A program made the position numbers and the translations under genes. Of a DNA stretch of 64,000 nt, positions 33,376 to 42,834 are shown piece by piece. Origin of the DNA: DATMRF01 sp035566435 (lineage in GTDB: Bacteria; Verrucomicrobiota; Verrucomicrobiia; Limisphaerales; UBA8199); NCBI GenBank assembly GCA_035566435.1, contig DATMRF010000045.1, positions 3,510-67,509 of the forward strand, written 5' to 3'. How positions within the stretch are numbered: position 1 is the stretch's first letter; the number at the start of each line of letters is the position of its first letter. The notes under the pieces were generated by a model, which searched no databases, was not told where the DNA came from, and was given only the letters and a program-made list of their open reading frames with translations.

Positions 33376-34341
33376 ATGCATTTGCCAGACGGCTTCTTAG
33401 ACGCCAAAACGGCGCTGCTCTCGACCGGGGCAGCGGCCGCAGGCCTCGGCATCGCTCTCAGGCAGGTACGCACATCGCTCGAGCCGCGGCAGATGCCAAT
33501 GCTTGGGCTGGCCGCGGCGTTTGTTTTCGCCGCTCAGATGTTGAATTTCCCGGTAGCCGGCGGCACCTCGGGCCACCTGGTTGGCGGGGTTCTGACGGCC
33601 GTGCTGCTCGGGCCGAGCGCGGCGGTGCTCGTGCTCACCTGTGTGCTGCTGGTTCAGTGCCTGATGTTTGCGGACGGCGGCGTGGTGGCCCTGGGCGCGA
33701 ACGTTTTCAACATGGCGATTGTCAGCGTTTGCGGCGGTTACTTCGTTTTCCGCCTTACCAAACGCCTCATTCGCATGGAGGAACACCGCTCGACGGTTTT
33801 CGCGGCGGCCTTCGCCGGCTGGTTTGGGACGGTGCTTGCCTCCATTTCTTGCGCCGGGCAGCTTGCGCTTTCAGGGACGGCGCCATGGTCGATTGCCTTT
33901 CCCGCGATGGCCAATGTTCACATGCTCATCGGAATCGGCGAGGGTCTGGCAACGGGGTTGATCATTTTGGCGGTCCTCCGCGCTCGACCGGAACTCGTCG
34001 CCGGGACCCGAGAAACCGGTGCCGGCGCGCGGCTTGGTTTCGTAGGCTACGGCATGCTGGTTTCGCTCGGGTTGGCGGTCTTTGTGGCGCCGTTCGCTTG
34101 CTCGTGGCCGGACGGTTTGCAAGCGGCGGCCAAGGCTCTGGGCCTTCAGGGCCAGGCCACTGTCTCGCTTGAGGCTCCGTTAGCGAATTACCGGCTGCCC
34201 GTTATCAGTTCGGTCACTTTCGCCACAGCTGTGGCCGGGCTGATCGGAACGATGCTCGCCTTTGTGGCCGCGTACGCGCTGGCCAAAACCTTGGTGCCGG
34301 TCCTCACCACGCCCAAGAAGGATGCGCGTTCAGGACCTTGA
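33376..34341 (+). CDS. cbiM: ECF transporter substrate-binding membrane subunit CbiM/NikM with fused CbiN-like (PDGLE) domain
   Basis: A 321-residue S-component for Co2+ or Ni2+. It starts MHLPDGFLD; the N-terminal Met-His is the metal ligand of CbiM/NikM. Seven or so transmembrane helices follow, with the conserved AAAFVFAAQMLNFPVAGGTSGHLVGG and GDGGVVALGANVFNMA-type blocks. The C-terminal part has a periplasmic PDGLQ segment between two helices, equal to the PDGLE/CbiN-like domain, so no separate CbiN is needed. The MHxPDG start is more usual in NikM than cobalt CbiM, so nickel is possible. Overlaps cbiQ by 20 bp. Confidence 0.92.
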   Translation: MHLPDGFLDAKTALLSTGAAAAGLGIALRQVRTSLEPRQMPMLGLAAAFVFAAQMLNFPVAGGTSGHLVGGVLTAVLLGPSAAVLVLTCVLLVQCLMFADGGVVALGANVFNMAIVSVCGGYFVFRLTKRLIRMEEHRSTVFAAAFAGWFGTVLASISCAGQLALSGTAPWSIAFPAMANVHMLIGIGEGLATGLIILAVLRARPELVAGTRETGAGARLGFVGYGMLVSLGLAVFVAPFACSWPDGLQAAAKALGLQGQATVSLEAPLANYRLPVISSVTFATAVAGLIGTMLAFVAAYALAKTLVPVLTTPKKDARSGP

Positions 34342-34927
34342 ACCGCGGGGCCGCGCGCCGTTGGCCTGGGTTCCGCCGCGCCTCAAGCTCTTCGCTGCAA
34401 TTGGGCTGATCAGCGTGACGGCGTTGCTGCCGCGACACCCGACTTGGCTCTATTTGGGGCCGGCGGTAATTCTGCTCCTGCTCTGGCCGTTTTGCCGAAT
34501 GCCTCTGGGCTACACACTACGAAGGCTGCTGGTGGTTGAATTCTTCATCCTGGGGATCGCGTTGCTGTCGGTTTTGAGCCCGGCGGCAAGGCCGTTTTTT
34601 TTCTCGGCTCTGTTCAAAAGCAATCTGTGCGTCTTTGCGATGCTGCTGCTGACCTGGACGACCCCCTTCCAGGAAACTCTTCAAGAGTTGCGCCGGCTGC
34701 GGCTGCCCGCTGTCATGCTTACTACTCTCGCCCTGATGTACCGGTACCTGCCTGTGCTCGCTGAAGAATCCAGGCGCATGCAGCGCGCGCGCGCCAGCCG
34801 GACCTTTTCCCATCGGCGGCGGCTCATCTGGCACAATCTTACCCTCATCATCGGCCAGCTCTTCGTCCGGAGCGCCGACCGCGCCGAACGAATTTATCTG
34901 GCTATGTGCGCCAGGGGCTGGAAATGA
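34322..34927 (+). CDS. cbiQ: ECF transporter transmembrane (T) component CbiQ
   Basis: A 201-residue membrane protein with about five hydrophobic segments. It has the T-component Ala-Arg-Gly type coupling motif, here RARASRTF in the cytoplasmic region and a final CARGWK. It links CbiM to the ATPase. ATG 34322 lies inside the end of cbiM, and its stop overlaps the ATG of cbiO (ATGA), so the three genes form a tight operon. Confidence 0.9.
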   Translation: MRVQDLEPRGRAPLAWVPPRLKLFAAIGLISVTALLPRHPTWLYLGPAVILLLLWPFCRMPLGYTLRRLLVVEFFILGIALLSVLSPAARPFFFSALFKSNLCVFAMLLLTWTTPFQETLQELRRLRLPAVMLTTLALMYRYLPVLAEESRRMQRARASRTFSHRRRLIWHNLTLIIGQLFVRSADRAERIYLAMCARGWK

Positions 34928-35697
34928 ACGCCGCCGTCGAGGTCCGCGAGCTCTCTTACCGGTACCCGCCGCGCGGCCGCCTCGCGCTCGCCGGCGTTTC
35001 CTTCTCAATCGCTGAGGACGAGTGCGTTGCGATTCTGGGGCCGAACGGCGCCGGAAAATCGACGCTGTTGCTCCACCTCAACGGCCTGCTGCCGGAGCAT
35101 CCTCCCCAAGAACCCAGTATCTGGATCGGCGGCGAGCCGCTGATCGCCAAAAACCTCGACACTCTGCGGCAACGCGTCGGGCTGCTGTTTCAGGACCCGG
35201 ATGATCAGCTTATTTCGGCGACGGTGTTTGAGGATGTGGGGTTCGGCCCCCAGCAACTGGGCATAAGCGGAGCGATTCTGCGCTCGCTGGTGACCCATTG
35301 CCTTGGCCAAGTGGGGCTGCAGGGCTTTGAAGACCGCGCGCCGCACCGGTTGAGCCATGGCGAGAAACGACGCGTTTGCCTGGCGGGGGTGCTGGCCTGC
35401 AAGCCGACGGTGCTGGTGCTGGACGAACCGACCAGCGATCTCGACCCGCGCGGACGGCGCGAGTTCAAAGCGTTGCTCCAGGGGCTACCCGGAGCGAAGA
35501 TCATCGCGACGCACGATCTCGAGCTGGTGGTGGACCTGTGCTCGCGGGTGCTGATCCTGGATGAAGGCAAAGTGGTGGCACAGGGCGCTACTGTTCCGTT
35601 GTTGTCCAACGAACCGTTGATGCTTGAACACGGGCTCGAAAAGCCGCACAGCCTGCTGCACCGCCATCCGCACGGGCCGGCCGGCACCATTCCTTGA
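34924..35697 (+). CDS. cbiO: ECF transporter ATPase CbiO
   Basis: A 257-residue ABC ATPase. Walker A LGPNGAGKST, Q-loop LLFQDPDDQLISATVFEDVGFGPQQLG (ECF-type), signature LSHGEKRRVCLAG, Walker B VLVLDEPTSDLDP and H-switch IIATHDLELV. The pattern fits a cobalt/nickel ECF importer. Overlaps cbiQ by 4 bp. No cobalamin riboswitch is seen in front of this operon. Confidence 0.95.
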   Translation: MNAAVEVRELSYRYPPRGRLALAGVSFSIAEDECVAILGPNGAGKSTLLLHLNGLLPEHPPQEPSIWIGGEPLIAKNLDTLRQRVGLLFQDPDDQLISATVFEDVGFGPQQLGISGAILRSLVTHCLGQVGLQGFEDRAPHRLSHGEKRRVCLAGVLACKPTVLVLDEPTSDLDPRGRREFKALLQGLPGAKIIATHDLELVVDLCSRVLILDEGKVVAQGATVPLLSNEPLMLEHGLEKPHSLLHRHPHGPAGTIP

Positions 35698-35798
35698 CGT
35701 TCCTGCCCTGAAATTTCGGAAATTGCTCGCGGATTTTCTTGACGGAATTGGCCAGTCGCGGGATACCGGGTGGAGCGCGATCGCCCGATGCCCGAATC

Positions 35799-36227
35799 AT
35801 GATGAACCAACGTCATTGCCCATTTTGCAAGACTCCGGCCCTCAAAGGATGCGCCCACCTAGCCCTGGAGGCAGAGGGGCGCGATTTTGTGCGCCGCTGT
35901 GTCCAACTCTGCCACGGGGAGATTCCGTGGGGCACGCTGTGCCTGCAACGCAAGGTCGGCGACTGGTCGGCAGAGCAGCCGGATTTCACCTGGCTCGAAA
36001 CCGCTTTCTGCGATGAGTTCCTCAAACGCCTAACGTGGTTCGGAGGTCTGGACCACGAATGGCGCAGCGGACCCAAACCCGAGCAGGGTGGTTTTTGGGT
36101 ACTGCTTTGGTCCAAGGACCCGCAGCGGCTCTGGTGGGAATTGCGGGAGGAATTCGAACGGAAAAGTATCATCACGCCCCTGCCCCAGGAGTCTCCTCCG
36201 TGGTTGATCTGGCTCACCCCGCGGTAA
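35799..36227 (+). CDS. Hypothetical protein with N-terminal CxxC zinc knuckle
   Basis: A 142-residue protein. CPFC, then CAHL and CVQLCH near the N-terminus suggest a metal-binding fold, followed by a Trp-rich C-terminal half (DWSAEQPDFTWLETAFCDEFLKRLTWFGGL, KDPQRLWWELREEFERKSI). Not recognised as a named family. It follows cbiO on the same strand after 100 bp. ATG 35799 or 35802 are equally plausible starts. Confidence 0.65.
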   Translation: MMNQRHCPFCKTPALKGCAHLALEAEGRDFVRRCVQLCHGEIPWGTLCLQRKVGDWSAEQPDFTWLETAFCDEFLKRLTWFGGLDHEWRSGPKPEQGGFWVLLWSKDPQRLWWELREEFERKSIITPLPQESPPWLIWLTPR

Positions 36228-36268
36228 GGGCGTGAGGTCATTTGACCAACAGGCGGCTCTCCGGTTCG

Positions 36269-38512
36269 TCACTCCTCCAAAGCGCCAAGCAGCGAGTCGG
36301 CAGGAAGTTTTTCCTCCGTAAGAGCGAACAGCGAAGGTTGCCACGGGTCGAGAGTGAACTTCATCCGGTCGGTGTGGCCAAGGTAGGTTCGCAGGTGCAG
36401 CTCATAGACGTGCCGTGGCTGTTTGAGTCTGGCCTCGATTTCAATCGGCTGCTCCAACGCCTCGTTCCCGCCAGCTTGCTTCAAATCCTCGCTCATTTGG
36501 TAATCGATATTGCGCTCGAACGCCACAAGCTCCCCAAGAGCCACTCGGAAGCGATGGATTCGCACGTGGGCAGCCACGGGGAGCGAGATTTCAGGCGACA
36601 TGGGTTTAAGGCAGTCGGCGATCCACCCCGTAATTCCTCCGAGCGTGTCAGATTTAAGCCGGACGGCGGGGTACTGGGCAACGTCGGCCGGCATAGAAGC
36701 CGGCGGGCGTCTGGTCCCGATCGCCGAACAACTCAAATCTTCCGCCGTGGCAGGGTTCTGGTCGAAAGGCGGCGGAGCCTTGGCGCGAAGGCGTCCATGC
36801 TCGTCGAACAGCCCGGGCGCGCCATCCCAGAACACTTGTCGCACAGTTCTTCCAGGATCGTCGGGATGCGCAAAGCGATGAATCTCTTCCGCCTCGCGGC
36901 CAGAGAGCGCCAGGGAACCTGGGAGCACGAGCACGCCCCGGCTGGAGCGTCTCAAGTCCCCTCGTTCGATTTCCGCGGCGGAAATAAAGCTAGGGCTGTA
37001 CCCCAGGTCCTGAAATGCCTTGAGCCAACCGTTTCGGACCTTGACGAGGCGATTGTGCTCCGCCTCGAAGCTCGAGAAGCGCCGGAGCCAGGTCGAGCCG
37101 TCCACCGTGGATTCAAGCAGCCAGTCCACCTGGATGCTCGGCTGCGAATACTCGACGAAAATCGGGTCGTACTCCCGGCGGGCGCGCAGGAACAATCGTG
37201 ACAACGGGCTAGTCATCTCCTTCAACACAGGCGCCAGCGCCTGTGCCTTGGGGGTCAGCGGATACTCGGGGCTTTTCCAGTCGATGCAGTCCTCGCTCCA
37301 CCAGACGATGCAGCCGCGGTCTCCTTCGAGCAGCAGGTGCCAAAGGCGGCGGCGCGCGTGAGGAGCATCCTGTTCAAACACCGTGGTCACCAACGGTCGG
37401 CCCGGCATGAACGACCCAAAAATTTCCCGAGCGTTGCCGATGTCGTACGGCTCGACCCAATCGAGCACTTGGGCGAGCCGCCAGAGATCATAACCCCCAA
37501 AAGCGTGCGGCATCTGCGTGCCTTCGATGCCGACCGGCGTTCGCGGATCTGCCTCGTGGGCCGCCCGGCGCAGGTCGTCCAGCGCCCTCGCCAGCGCGAT
37601 GTCCATGTACGTTCGAAAATCAGCCCAGGGAGAGAAATTCCAGCGCGTCCTTTCTGTCCGAGCCTTGGCCGGTTCGAATTTTAGGCGCTGCACTTCCTGC
37701 CAATCGGGGTTGCCCCGTGGCAGAGCCTGGCCGCCTGCCATTCGGTTCTTGATCTGATCAGTCGTGGATGGCCTAACCTCCTCCCAGGTGCTGAACCGCG
37801 TTTCCCATTCAGCATTGAGCGCATTCAGGTCCGCGTATTGCGTCCTCAGCCATTCGCGAAATCCGGCCAATGAATTTGGATTGAAATCGTAATCGAATGG
37901 ATTGGCGGAAATGGTGGTGGAGAGTTCATCCCGGATGTCGTAGGCGAGCGGCTGGTGTGCCCGATTTTTGCGCGCAAGCTTCTGCATCTCCGCCCTGGCC
38001 CAATCACGCCAACCCGAATCGTCCAGGCAATAATCGCGTACCAGCGCTGACTCGGGCCGCCCCTGCTTTACCCAATCAGTGACGAATGTATCCCAATCGC
38101 GCACGCTCGAGTTGAACTTCAGGCAAAGCCCGCGGTTAATCATGTTTTCGACGTAATAGGGAAACTGGTTTTGGAGGACGGGCTGCAGGTTCGCGTCGCC
38201 GTATGCCATCGCGGTGTTGATCCCCATCTCGCGCAACCGCCGGAAGAAGAGCGGGATTTTCTCTGGTTGCTTATAGGCCGTGTCGCCCACCCACATGATA
38301 GTGTGGTAATCGTGCCAAGGCCGCAGTTCGTTCGTGCCCGCCGCAGCGGCAGACGAGCCCCAGCCGCAGCGGAACAGCGCAAACAAGCAGAGCAGCACAA
38401 CCGAAGAGCATAAGTCGCGCTTTACTTGAAGAGGTGACCGCCTCGGCAGCGATTGGCAGCCCAGAGGCATGAGTTCCCGCGAGGTCGGCACCGTTCGTAC
38501 CTGGGAAGACAT
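36269..38512 (-). CDS. Secreted GH42-like (TIM-barrel) glycoside hydrolase homologue
   Basis: A 747-residue protein with an N-terminal signal-like segment (LCSSVVLLCLFALFRCGWG) after a long polar stretch. The middle region resembles GH42/GH-A clan beta-galactosidases: AYDIRDELSTTISANPFDYDFNPNSLAGFREWLRTQYADLNALNAEWETRFSTWEEVRPST is the family's nucleophile/acid region style, and PVGIEGTQMPHAFGGYDLW with WVEPYDIG fits a later barrel strand. The Glu of RDELS and the Glu of GIEGT are candidate catalytic residues. A beta-galactosidase trimerisation-type domain follows. The true start could be M15 or later. Substrate unknown. Confidence 0.8.
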   Translation of the reverse strand: MSSQVRTVPTSRELMPLGCQSLPRRSPLQVKRDLCSSVVLLCLFALFRCGWGSSAAAAGTNELRPWHDYHTIMWVGDTAYKQPEKIPLFFRRLREMGINTAMAYGDANLQPVLQNQFPYYVENMINRGLCLKFNSSVRDWDTFVTDWVKQGRPESALVRDYCLDDSGWRDWARAEMQKLARKNRAHQPLAYDIRDELSTTISANPFDYDFNPNSLAGFREWLRTQYADLNALNAEWETRFSTWEEVRPSTTDQIKNRMAGGQALPRGNPDWQEVQRLKFEPAKARTERTRWNFSPWADFRTYMDIALARALDDLRRAAHEADPRTPVGIEGTQMPHAFGGYDLWRLAQVLDWVEPYDIGNAREIFGSFMPGRPLVTTVFEQDAPHARRRLWHLLLEGDRGCIVWWSEDCIDWKSPEYPLTPKAQALAPVLKEMTSPLSRLFLRARREYDPIFVEYSQPSIQVDWLLESTVDGSTWLRRFSSFEAEHNRLVKVRNGWLKAFQDLGYSPSFISAAEIERGDLRRSSRGVLVLPGSLALSGREAEEIHRFAHPDDPGRTVRQVFWDGAPGLFDEHGRLRAKAPPPFDQNPATAEDLSCSAIGTRRPPASMPADVAQYPAVRLKSDTLGGITGWIADCLKPMSPEISLPVAAHVRIHRFRVALGELVAFERNIDYQMSEDLKQAGGNEALEQPIEIEARLKQPRHVYELHLRTYLGHTDRMKFTLDPWQPSLFALTEEKLPADSLLGALEE

Positions 38513-38626
38513 ACGCGCATCATAGACTCAAGGCCTAAAATCCAAAACAAATTCAATCGGGGAATCTTTGTGTTCTCTTGTGGCCGTTTCCAAAGGTGGA
38601 GCGCCGGCAGGGTTGCGCGGAGGCGG

Positions 38627-39520
38627 TTACTTTGCCGCCGTTCGGCCAAAAGGCTCAAAGCTGGCGCGAAAATGGCCCAGGACCGGCGACTTATCTTCGC
38701 GACGCCAGGCCAGTACAAGCTGAACCGGGGGCAAGCCAGAAGGCAGTGGCCGGAACACCAGCCCGGGACGCTTCACCTCTGACAACGTGGCGGTTGTCGG
38801 CGCGATGCCGAACCCAGCAGAAATCAGCCACATTTTGGTCTGGATATCGTTGGCGTATTGGACCGGGCGTGGCTTTGCGCCAGCCCTCGCGCATTCGGCA
38901 AAAAACGCGTCGTAGAATCCATGCTGCGAGCCGGGATGGATTAGCACCATTTCCTGGTTATGAAAATCCCGCCATTCCAGGCGCCGTTTGGCGGCCAACG
39001 GATGCCCGGCCGGCAGGGCGAGGACCTGGTAAGATTCGCCAACAAAACGATATTCCAATTCGGAGAATCCTACCGGGGGCCGCAACAGCCCGGCGTCCAG
39101 TTCCTGCGTTCGCAACCTCTGCAATTGCTCAGTGCTGGTCAGGTCGAAGAGAGACAATTGTACCGCCGGAAATTGCTGCCGAAACCGCCGCAGGATGCCG
39201 GCGAGCCAGGCATTGGCGACCGGAGCGACAAAGCCCACGCGCAGCGTGCCCGCCAGGCCGTGTTCGGCTTCCCGGACGCGTTGCTCGGCCTGCGTGGAGG
39301 CCGCCAGCACCGTCCGTGCCTCTTCGAGAAAAACCCGCCCGGCATGGGTCAGGCGCACCGAGCGGGTGGTGCGTTCGAAGAGCCGGACGCGCAGCTCCTC
39401 CTCCAGAGACTTGATTTGCGCGCTCAGCGGCGGCTGGGCGATATGGAGCTTTTCAGCAGCGCCACGGAAGCTCAAGTGCTCGGCCACGGCCATGAAATAA
39501 CGCAAATGTCGCAGTTCCAT
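38627..39520 (-). CDS. LysR-family transcriptional regulator
   Basis: A 297-residue regulator. The N-terminal winged helix has the family pattern LRHLRYFMAVAEHLSFRGAAEKLHIAQPPLSAQIKSLEEELRVRLFERTTRSVRLTHAG; residues about 90-290 form the periplasmic-binding-protein-like effector domain. It is divergent from the RND efflux operon, with a T-N11-A dyad immediately upstream of its start, and so most likely controls both itself and the operon. Confidence 0.95.
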   Translation of the reverse strand: MELRHLRYFMAVAEHLSFRGAAEKLHIAQPPLSAQIKSLEEELRVRLFERTTRSVRLTHAGRVFLEEARTVLAASTQAEQRVREAEHGLAGTLRVGFVAPVANAWLAGILRRFRQQFPAVQLSLFDLTSTEQLQRLRTQELDAGLLRPPVGFSELEYRFVGESYQVLALPAGHPLAAKRRLEWRDFHNQEMVLIHPGSQHGFYDAFFAECARAGAKPRPVQYANDIQTKMWLISAGFGIAPTTATLSEVKRPGLVFRPLPSGLPPVQLVLAWRREDKSPVLGHFRASFEPFGRTAAK

Positions 39521-39523
39521 GGT

Positions 39524-39544
39524 TTGATACTATAAACATATCAA
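39524..39544. promoter_or_regulatory. Candidate LysR-type operator, TTGATA-N9-TATCAA
   Basis: A 6-bp dyad with 9-bp spacer that contains the LysR core T-N11-A. It starts 4 bp upstream of the LysR start codon and lies about 48 bp before the RND gene, in the only divergent gap here. Confidence 0.65.
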
Positions 39545-39591
39545 TCGCCCGGCAAACATGTATTGGCTCCTCGCACCACTTTTCGGCAATA

Positions 39592-42500
39592 ATGGCGCTT
39601 ATGTGGATCGTTCGTCTCGCGCTCCGCCGCCCTTATACCTTTATTGTGGCGGCGCTCGTGCTGCTGCTGCTCACCCCGCTGGTGCTGCTGCGCACGCCGA
39701 CCGATATTTTCCCCTCGATCAACATCCCGGTGGTGAGCATTGTCTGGACCTACGCCGGCCTGGACGCCCAGGACATCGAGCAGCGCTTCAATTACAACCA
39801 GGAACGGTCGCTGACCACGACCGTCAACGACATCGAGCACATCGAATCCAACGCCTACAACGGCGTGGGCATCATTAAGGTCTTCTTCCGCGAGGGCACC
39901 TCCGTCGATGCCGGTGTCGCCCAGGTAACCGCGATAGCCCAAACCATCATTCGAACGATGCCCCCGGGCACCACCCCCCCGCTGATCATCCGCTACAGCG
40001 CCTCGACGGTCCCGGTGCTGCAATACAGCATCAGCAGCCCGACCATGTCCGAGCAGCAAATTTTTGATGTGAGCGCCAACCAACTCCGCGTTGGCCTGGC
40101 CACCGTGAGGGGGGCATCAATGCCCTGGCCGTACGGCGGCAAGACCCGCGTGGTCTCCGTGGACCTGGACCTGGCCGCGCTAAAGGCTAAGAACCTCGCC
40201 CCGCTCGACGTGGTCAACGCCATCAACGCACAGAACCTCATTTTGCCCAGTGGGACCGCGAAAATCGGCAGGACCGAATACCCGGTGGAACTCAACACCA
40301 CACCGGTATTGATGGCCGAGTTGGGCAACCTGCCGATCAAGACTGTTGATGGGGCGGTGCTCCATGTGAGCGATGTCGCCCAGGTCCGCGACGGGTATCA
40401 GCCGCAGCAAAACGTAGTGCGCAACGATGGCATCCGCGGCGCGCTACTGATGATTTATAAGACCGGAGCCGCCTCCACCCTGGATGTCGTGCGCGGCATC
40501 AAACAGGCCCTGCCGAGGGTGCTGGCGGGCTTGCCTCCAGACCTCAGTGTAAAAGAGTTTGCTGACCAATCGATCTTCGTGCGCGCTGCGATCAGCGGCG
40601 TGGTCCGGGAGGGCGTCATTGCGGCCAGCTTGACGGCACTGATGATCCTGCTCTTCCTGGGTTCGTGGCGGAGCACGTTGATCATCGCGCTGTCCATCCC
40701 ATTATCGGTGTTTAGCTCCATCCTTCTCCTGAGTGCCCTGGGGGAAACTATCAACCTGATGACGCTGGGCGGTTTGGCGCTGGCGGTGGGGATCCTGGTC
40801 GATGACGCGACGGTGGCGATTGAGAATATCCACCGGCACATGGCATCGGGGAAAGCGTTGAACGCAGCCATCGTGGACGGCGCGCAGGAAATCGCCATGC
40901 CGGCGTTTGTTTCGACACTCTGCATTTGCATCGTTTTTGTGCCGATGTTCTTTCTGACCGGAGTGGCGCATTACCTGTTTGTTCCGCTGGCGGAGGCGGT
41001 GGTGTTCGCGATGCTGGCGAGCTACGTGATTTCGCGAACCCTGGTCCCCACGCTGGTGATGTATTTCTACCGCAATGTCCAACATTACCCAGGCCAAGAC
41101 GAGCCTTCGCCCAAAGCGCCGTGGTTGCGGCCCCTGGCCGCGCTCCAGGACAGCTTTGAGCGGTGGTTCGACCGGTTCCGCGAGGGATACCGCTTGCTTC
41201 TCGGAGCGGTGCTGCACCATCGCGGCGCTTTTGCCCTCATCTTTCTGGTGTTTTGCCTGGGCTCGCTGCTGCTGGTGCCGCAACTGGGCGAGGATTTTTT
41301 CCCCGCCGTAGATGCCGGGCAGATGCGTGTGCATTTGCGCGCCCGCAGCGGCACCCGCATCGAGGAAACGGCAAAGCTGGTCGATGAGGTCGAGACCGCA
41401 ATTCGAAAAGAGATTCCCAGGGACGAGATCCACGGGATTCTGGACAATATCGGCATCCCCGCCTCGAGTATCAATTTGACCTACAACGACAGCGGCCTGT
41501 TGGGGACGGGCGACGCCGACATCCTCGTTTCGCTGACGCCGCAGCATCACGCGACGGCTGGTTACATGAAAAAGCTGCGGGTCCGCCTCGCGAGTGAGTT
41601 TCCCGGTACGACCTTTTATTTCCTGCCGGCCGACATCGTGAGCCAGTCGATCAACTTCGGCGTGCCGGCACCATTTGACGTTCAGATCGTTGGACGTGAC
41701 CAGGCGCCGAACCGTGAGGTGGCGGCGCGGCTCGCCGAAAAGATTCGGCACCTGCCCGGGGCGGTGGACGTCCGGGTACAGCAACCGGCGGATCTGCCGA
41801 AGCTTGAATTTGAGATCGACCGGACCAAGGCCTCGGAAATGAACCTCGCCGAGCGGGATGTCGCCAACTCGGTGTTGCTAAGCCTGAGCGGCAGCGGGCA
41901 GGTGCAGCCGGCGTATTGGATCGATCCAGAGAGCGGCATTCAGTACCTGGTCAACGTTCGCGTCCCCGAACACCGGATGGATTCTTTTGCCGCCCTCAAC
42001 TCGATCCCGATTAATGCCAGCCAGCCTGGCCAGGGAGACGTCCAGTTGCTGGCAAACCTGGCCGGATTCTATCGCACTAACGGGCCGCCCGTGATCTCGC
42101 ATTACAACATCCTGCCGGTTATCGATGTGTACGGCGGGGTCAGCGGACGCGACCTCGGAGGGTTGCTCCATGACCTCAAACCAATTATTGCGCAAGCCGA
42201 GCAGGAGCTGCCGCGCGGCAGTTTTATCAACCTCCGGGGCCAGGCGCAGACGATGCGTTCGAGTTTCATGGGTCTGGGCGTCGGCCTGGTGATGGCCATG
42301 GTCCTTATCTATCTCCTGTTGGTGGTTAATTTTCAGAGCTGGCTCGATCCGTTCATCATCATTACGGCGTTGCCCGGCGCGCTGGCCGGAGTGATTTGGG
42401 CGTTGCACCTGACCTTAACGACGCTGAGCGTGCCGGCGTTGATGGGGGCGATCATGAGCCTGGGGGTCGCGACAGCCAACTCGGTGCTCGTGGTCACTTT

Positions 42501-42825
42501 TGCCCGCCACGCCCGCGAAGCGGGCGTGGATCCATTGACGTCGGCTTGGGATGCGGGGGTCAGCCGCTTGCGCCCGGTGCTCATGACGGCGGCGGCGATG
42601 GTGATCGGCATGCTCCCGATGGCACTAGCGCTGGGCGAAGGCGGCGAGCAAAATGCGCCTTTGGGTCGCGCGGTGATCGGGGGCCTGGTGCTGGCGACAA
42701 TCGCGACGCTGTTTTTTGTGCCGGCGGTTTTCAGCTTGCTGCATCGCCGCGCGGCGGCGCCGGTCAGGACGCCGACTCCGGTTCCCCCGCAAGCTGGCGG
42801 CATCAGTCCCGCCCCGGCCGTCTGA
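39592..42825 (+). CDS. RND efflux transporter permease subunit (AcrB/MexF-like)
   Basis: A 1077-residue inner-membrane proton/drug antiporter of the HAE1/RND class. It has an N-terminal helix, two large periplasmic loops and two groups of helices. TM4 has GILVDDATVAIENIHR, with the paired Asp residues of the proton relay. The C-terminal half has GLGVGLVMAMVLIYLLLVVNFQSW and MSLGVATANSVLVVTFA. Typical length. Co-transcribed with the adaptor (10 bp gap) and the outer-membrane factor. Substrates not deducible. Confidence 0.95.
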   Translation: MALMWIVRLALRRPYTFIVAALVLLLLTPLVLLRTPTDIFPSINIPVVSIVWTYAGLDAQDIEQRFNYNQERSLTTTVNDIEHIESNAYNGVGIIKVFFREGTSVDAGVAQVTAIAQTIIRTMPPGTTPPLIIRYSASTVPVLQYSISSPTMSEQQIFDVSANQLRVGLATVRGASMPWPYGGKTRVVSVDLDLAALKAKNLAPLDVVNAINAQNLILPSGTAKIGRTEYPVELNTTPVLMAELGNLPIKTVDGAVLHVSDVAQVRDGYQPQQNVVRNDGIRGALLMIYKTGAASTLDVVRGIKQALPRVLAGLPPDLSVKEFADQSIFVRAAISGVVREGVIAASLTALMILLFLGSWRSTLIIALSIPLSVFSSILLLSALGETINLMTLGGLALAVGILVDDATVAIENIHRHMASGKALNAAIVDGAQEIAMPAFVSTLCICIVFVPMFFLTGVAHYLFVPLAEAVVFAMLASYVISRTLVPTLVMYFYRNVQHYPGQDEPSPKAPWLRPLAALQDSFERWFDRFREGYRLLLGAVLHHRGAFALIFLVFCLGSLLLVPQLGEDFFPAVDAGQMRVHLRARSGTRIEETAKLVDEVETAIRKEIPRDEIHGILDNIGIPASSINLTYNDSGLLGTGDADILVSLTPQHHATAGYMKKLRVRLASEFPGTTFYFLPADIVSQSINFGVPAPFDVQIVGRDQAPNREVAARLAEKIRHLPGAVDVRVQQPADLPKLEFEIDRTKASEMNLAERDVANSVLLSLSGSGQVQPAYWIDPESGIQYLVNVRVPEHRMDSFAALNSIPINASQPGQGDVQLLANLAGFYRTNGPPVISHYNILPVIDVYGGVSGRDLGGLLHDLKPIIAQAEQELPRGSFINLRGQAQTMRSSFMGLGVGLVMAMVLIYLLLVVNFQSWLDPFIIITALPGALAGVIWALHLTLTTLSVPALMGAIMSLGVATANSVLVVTFARHAREAGVDPLTSAWDAGVSRLRPVLMTAAAMVIGMLPMALALGEGGEQNAPLGRAVIGGLVLATIATLFFVPAVFSLLHRRAAAPVRTPTPVPPQAGGISPAPAV

Positions 42826-42834
42826 TTTTTTGAT

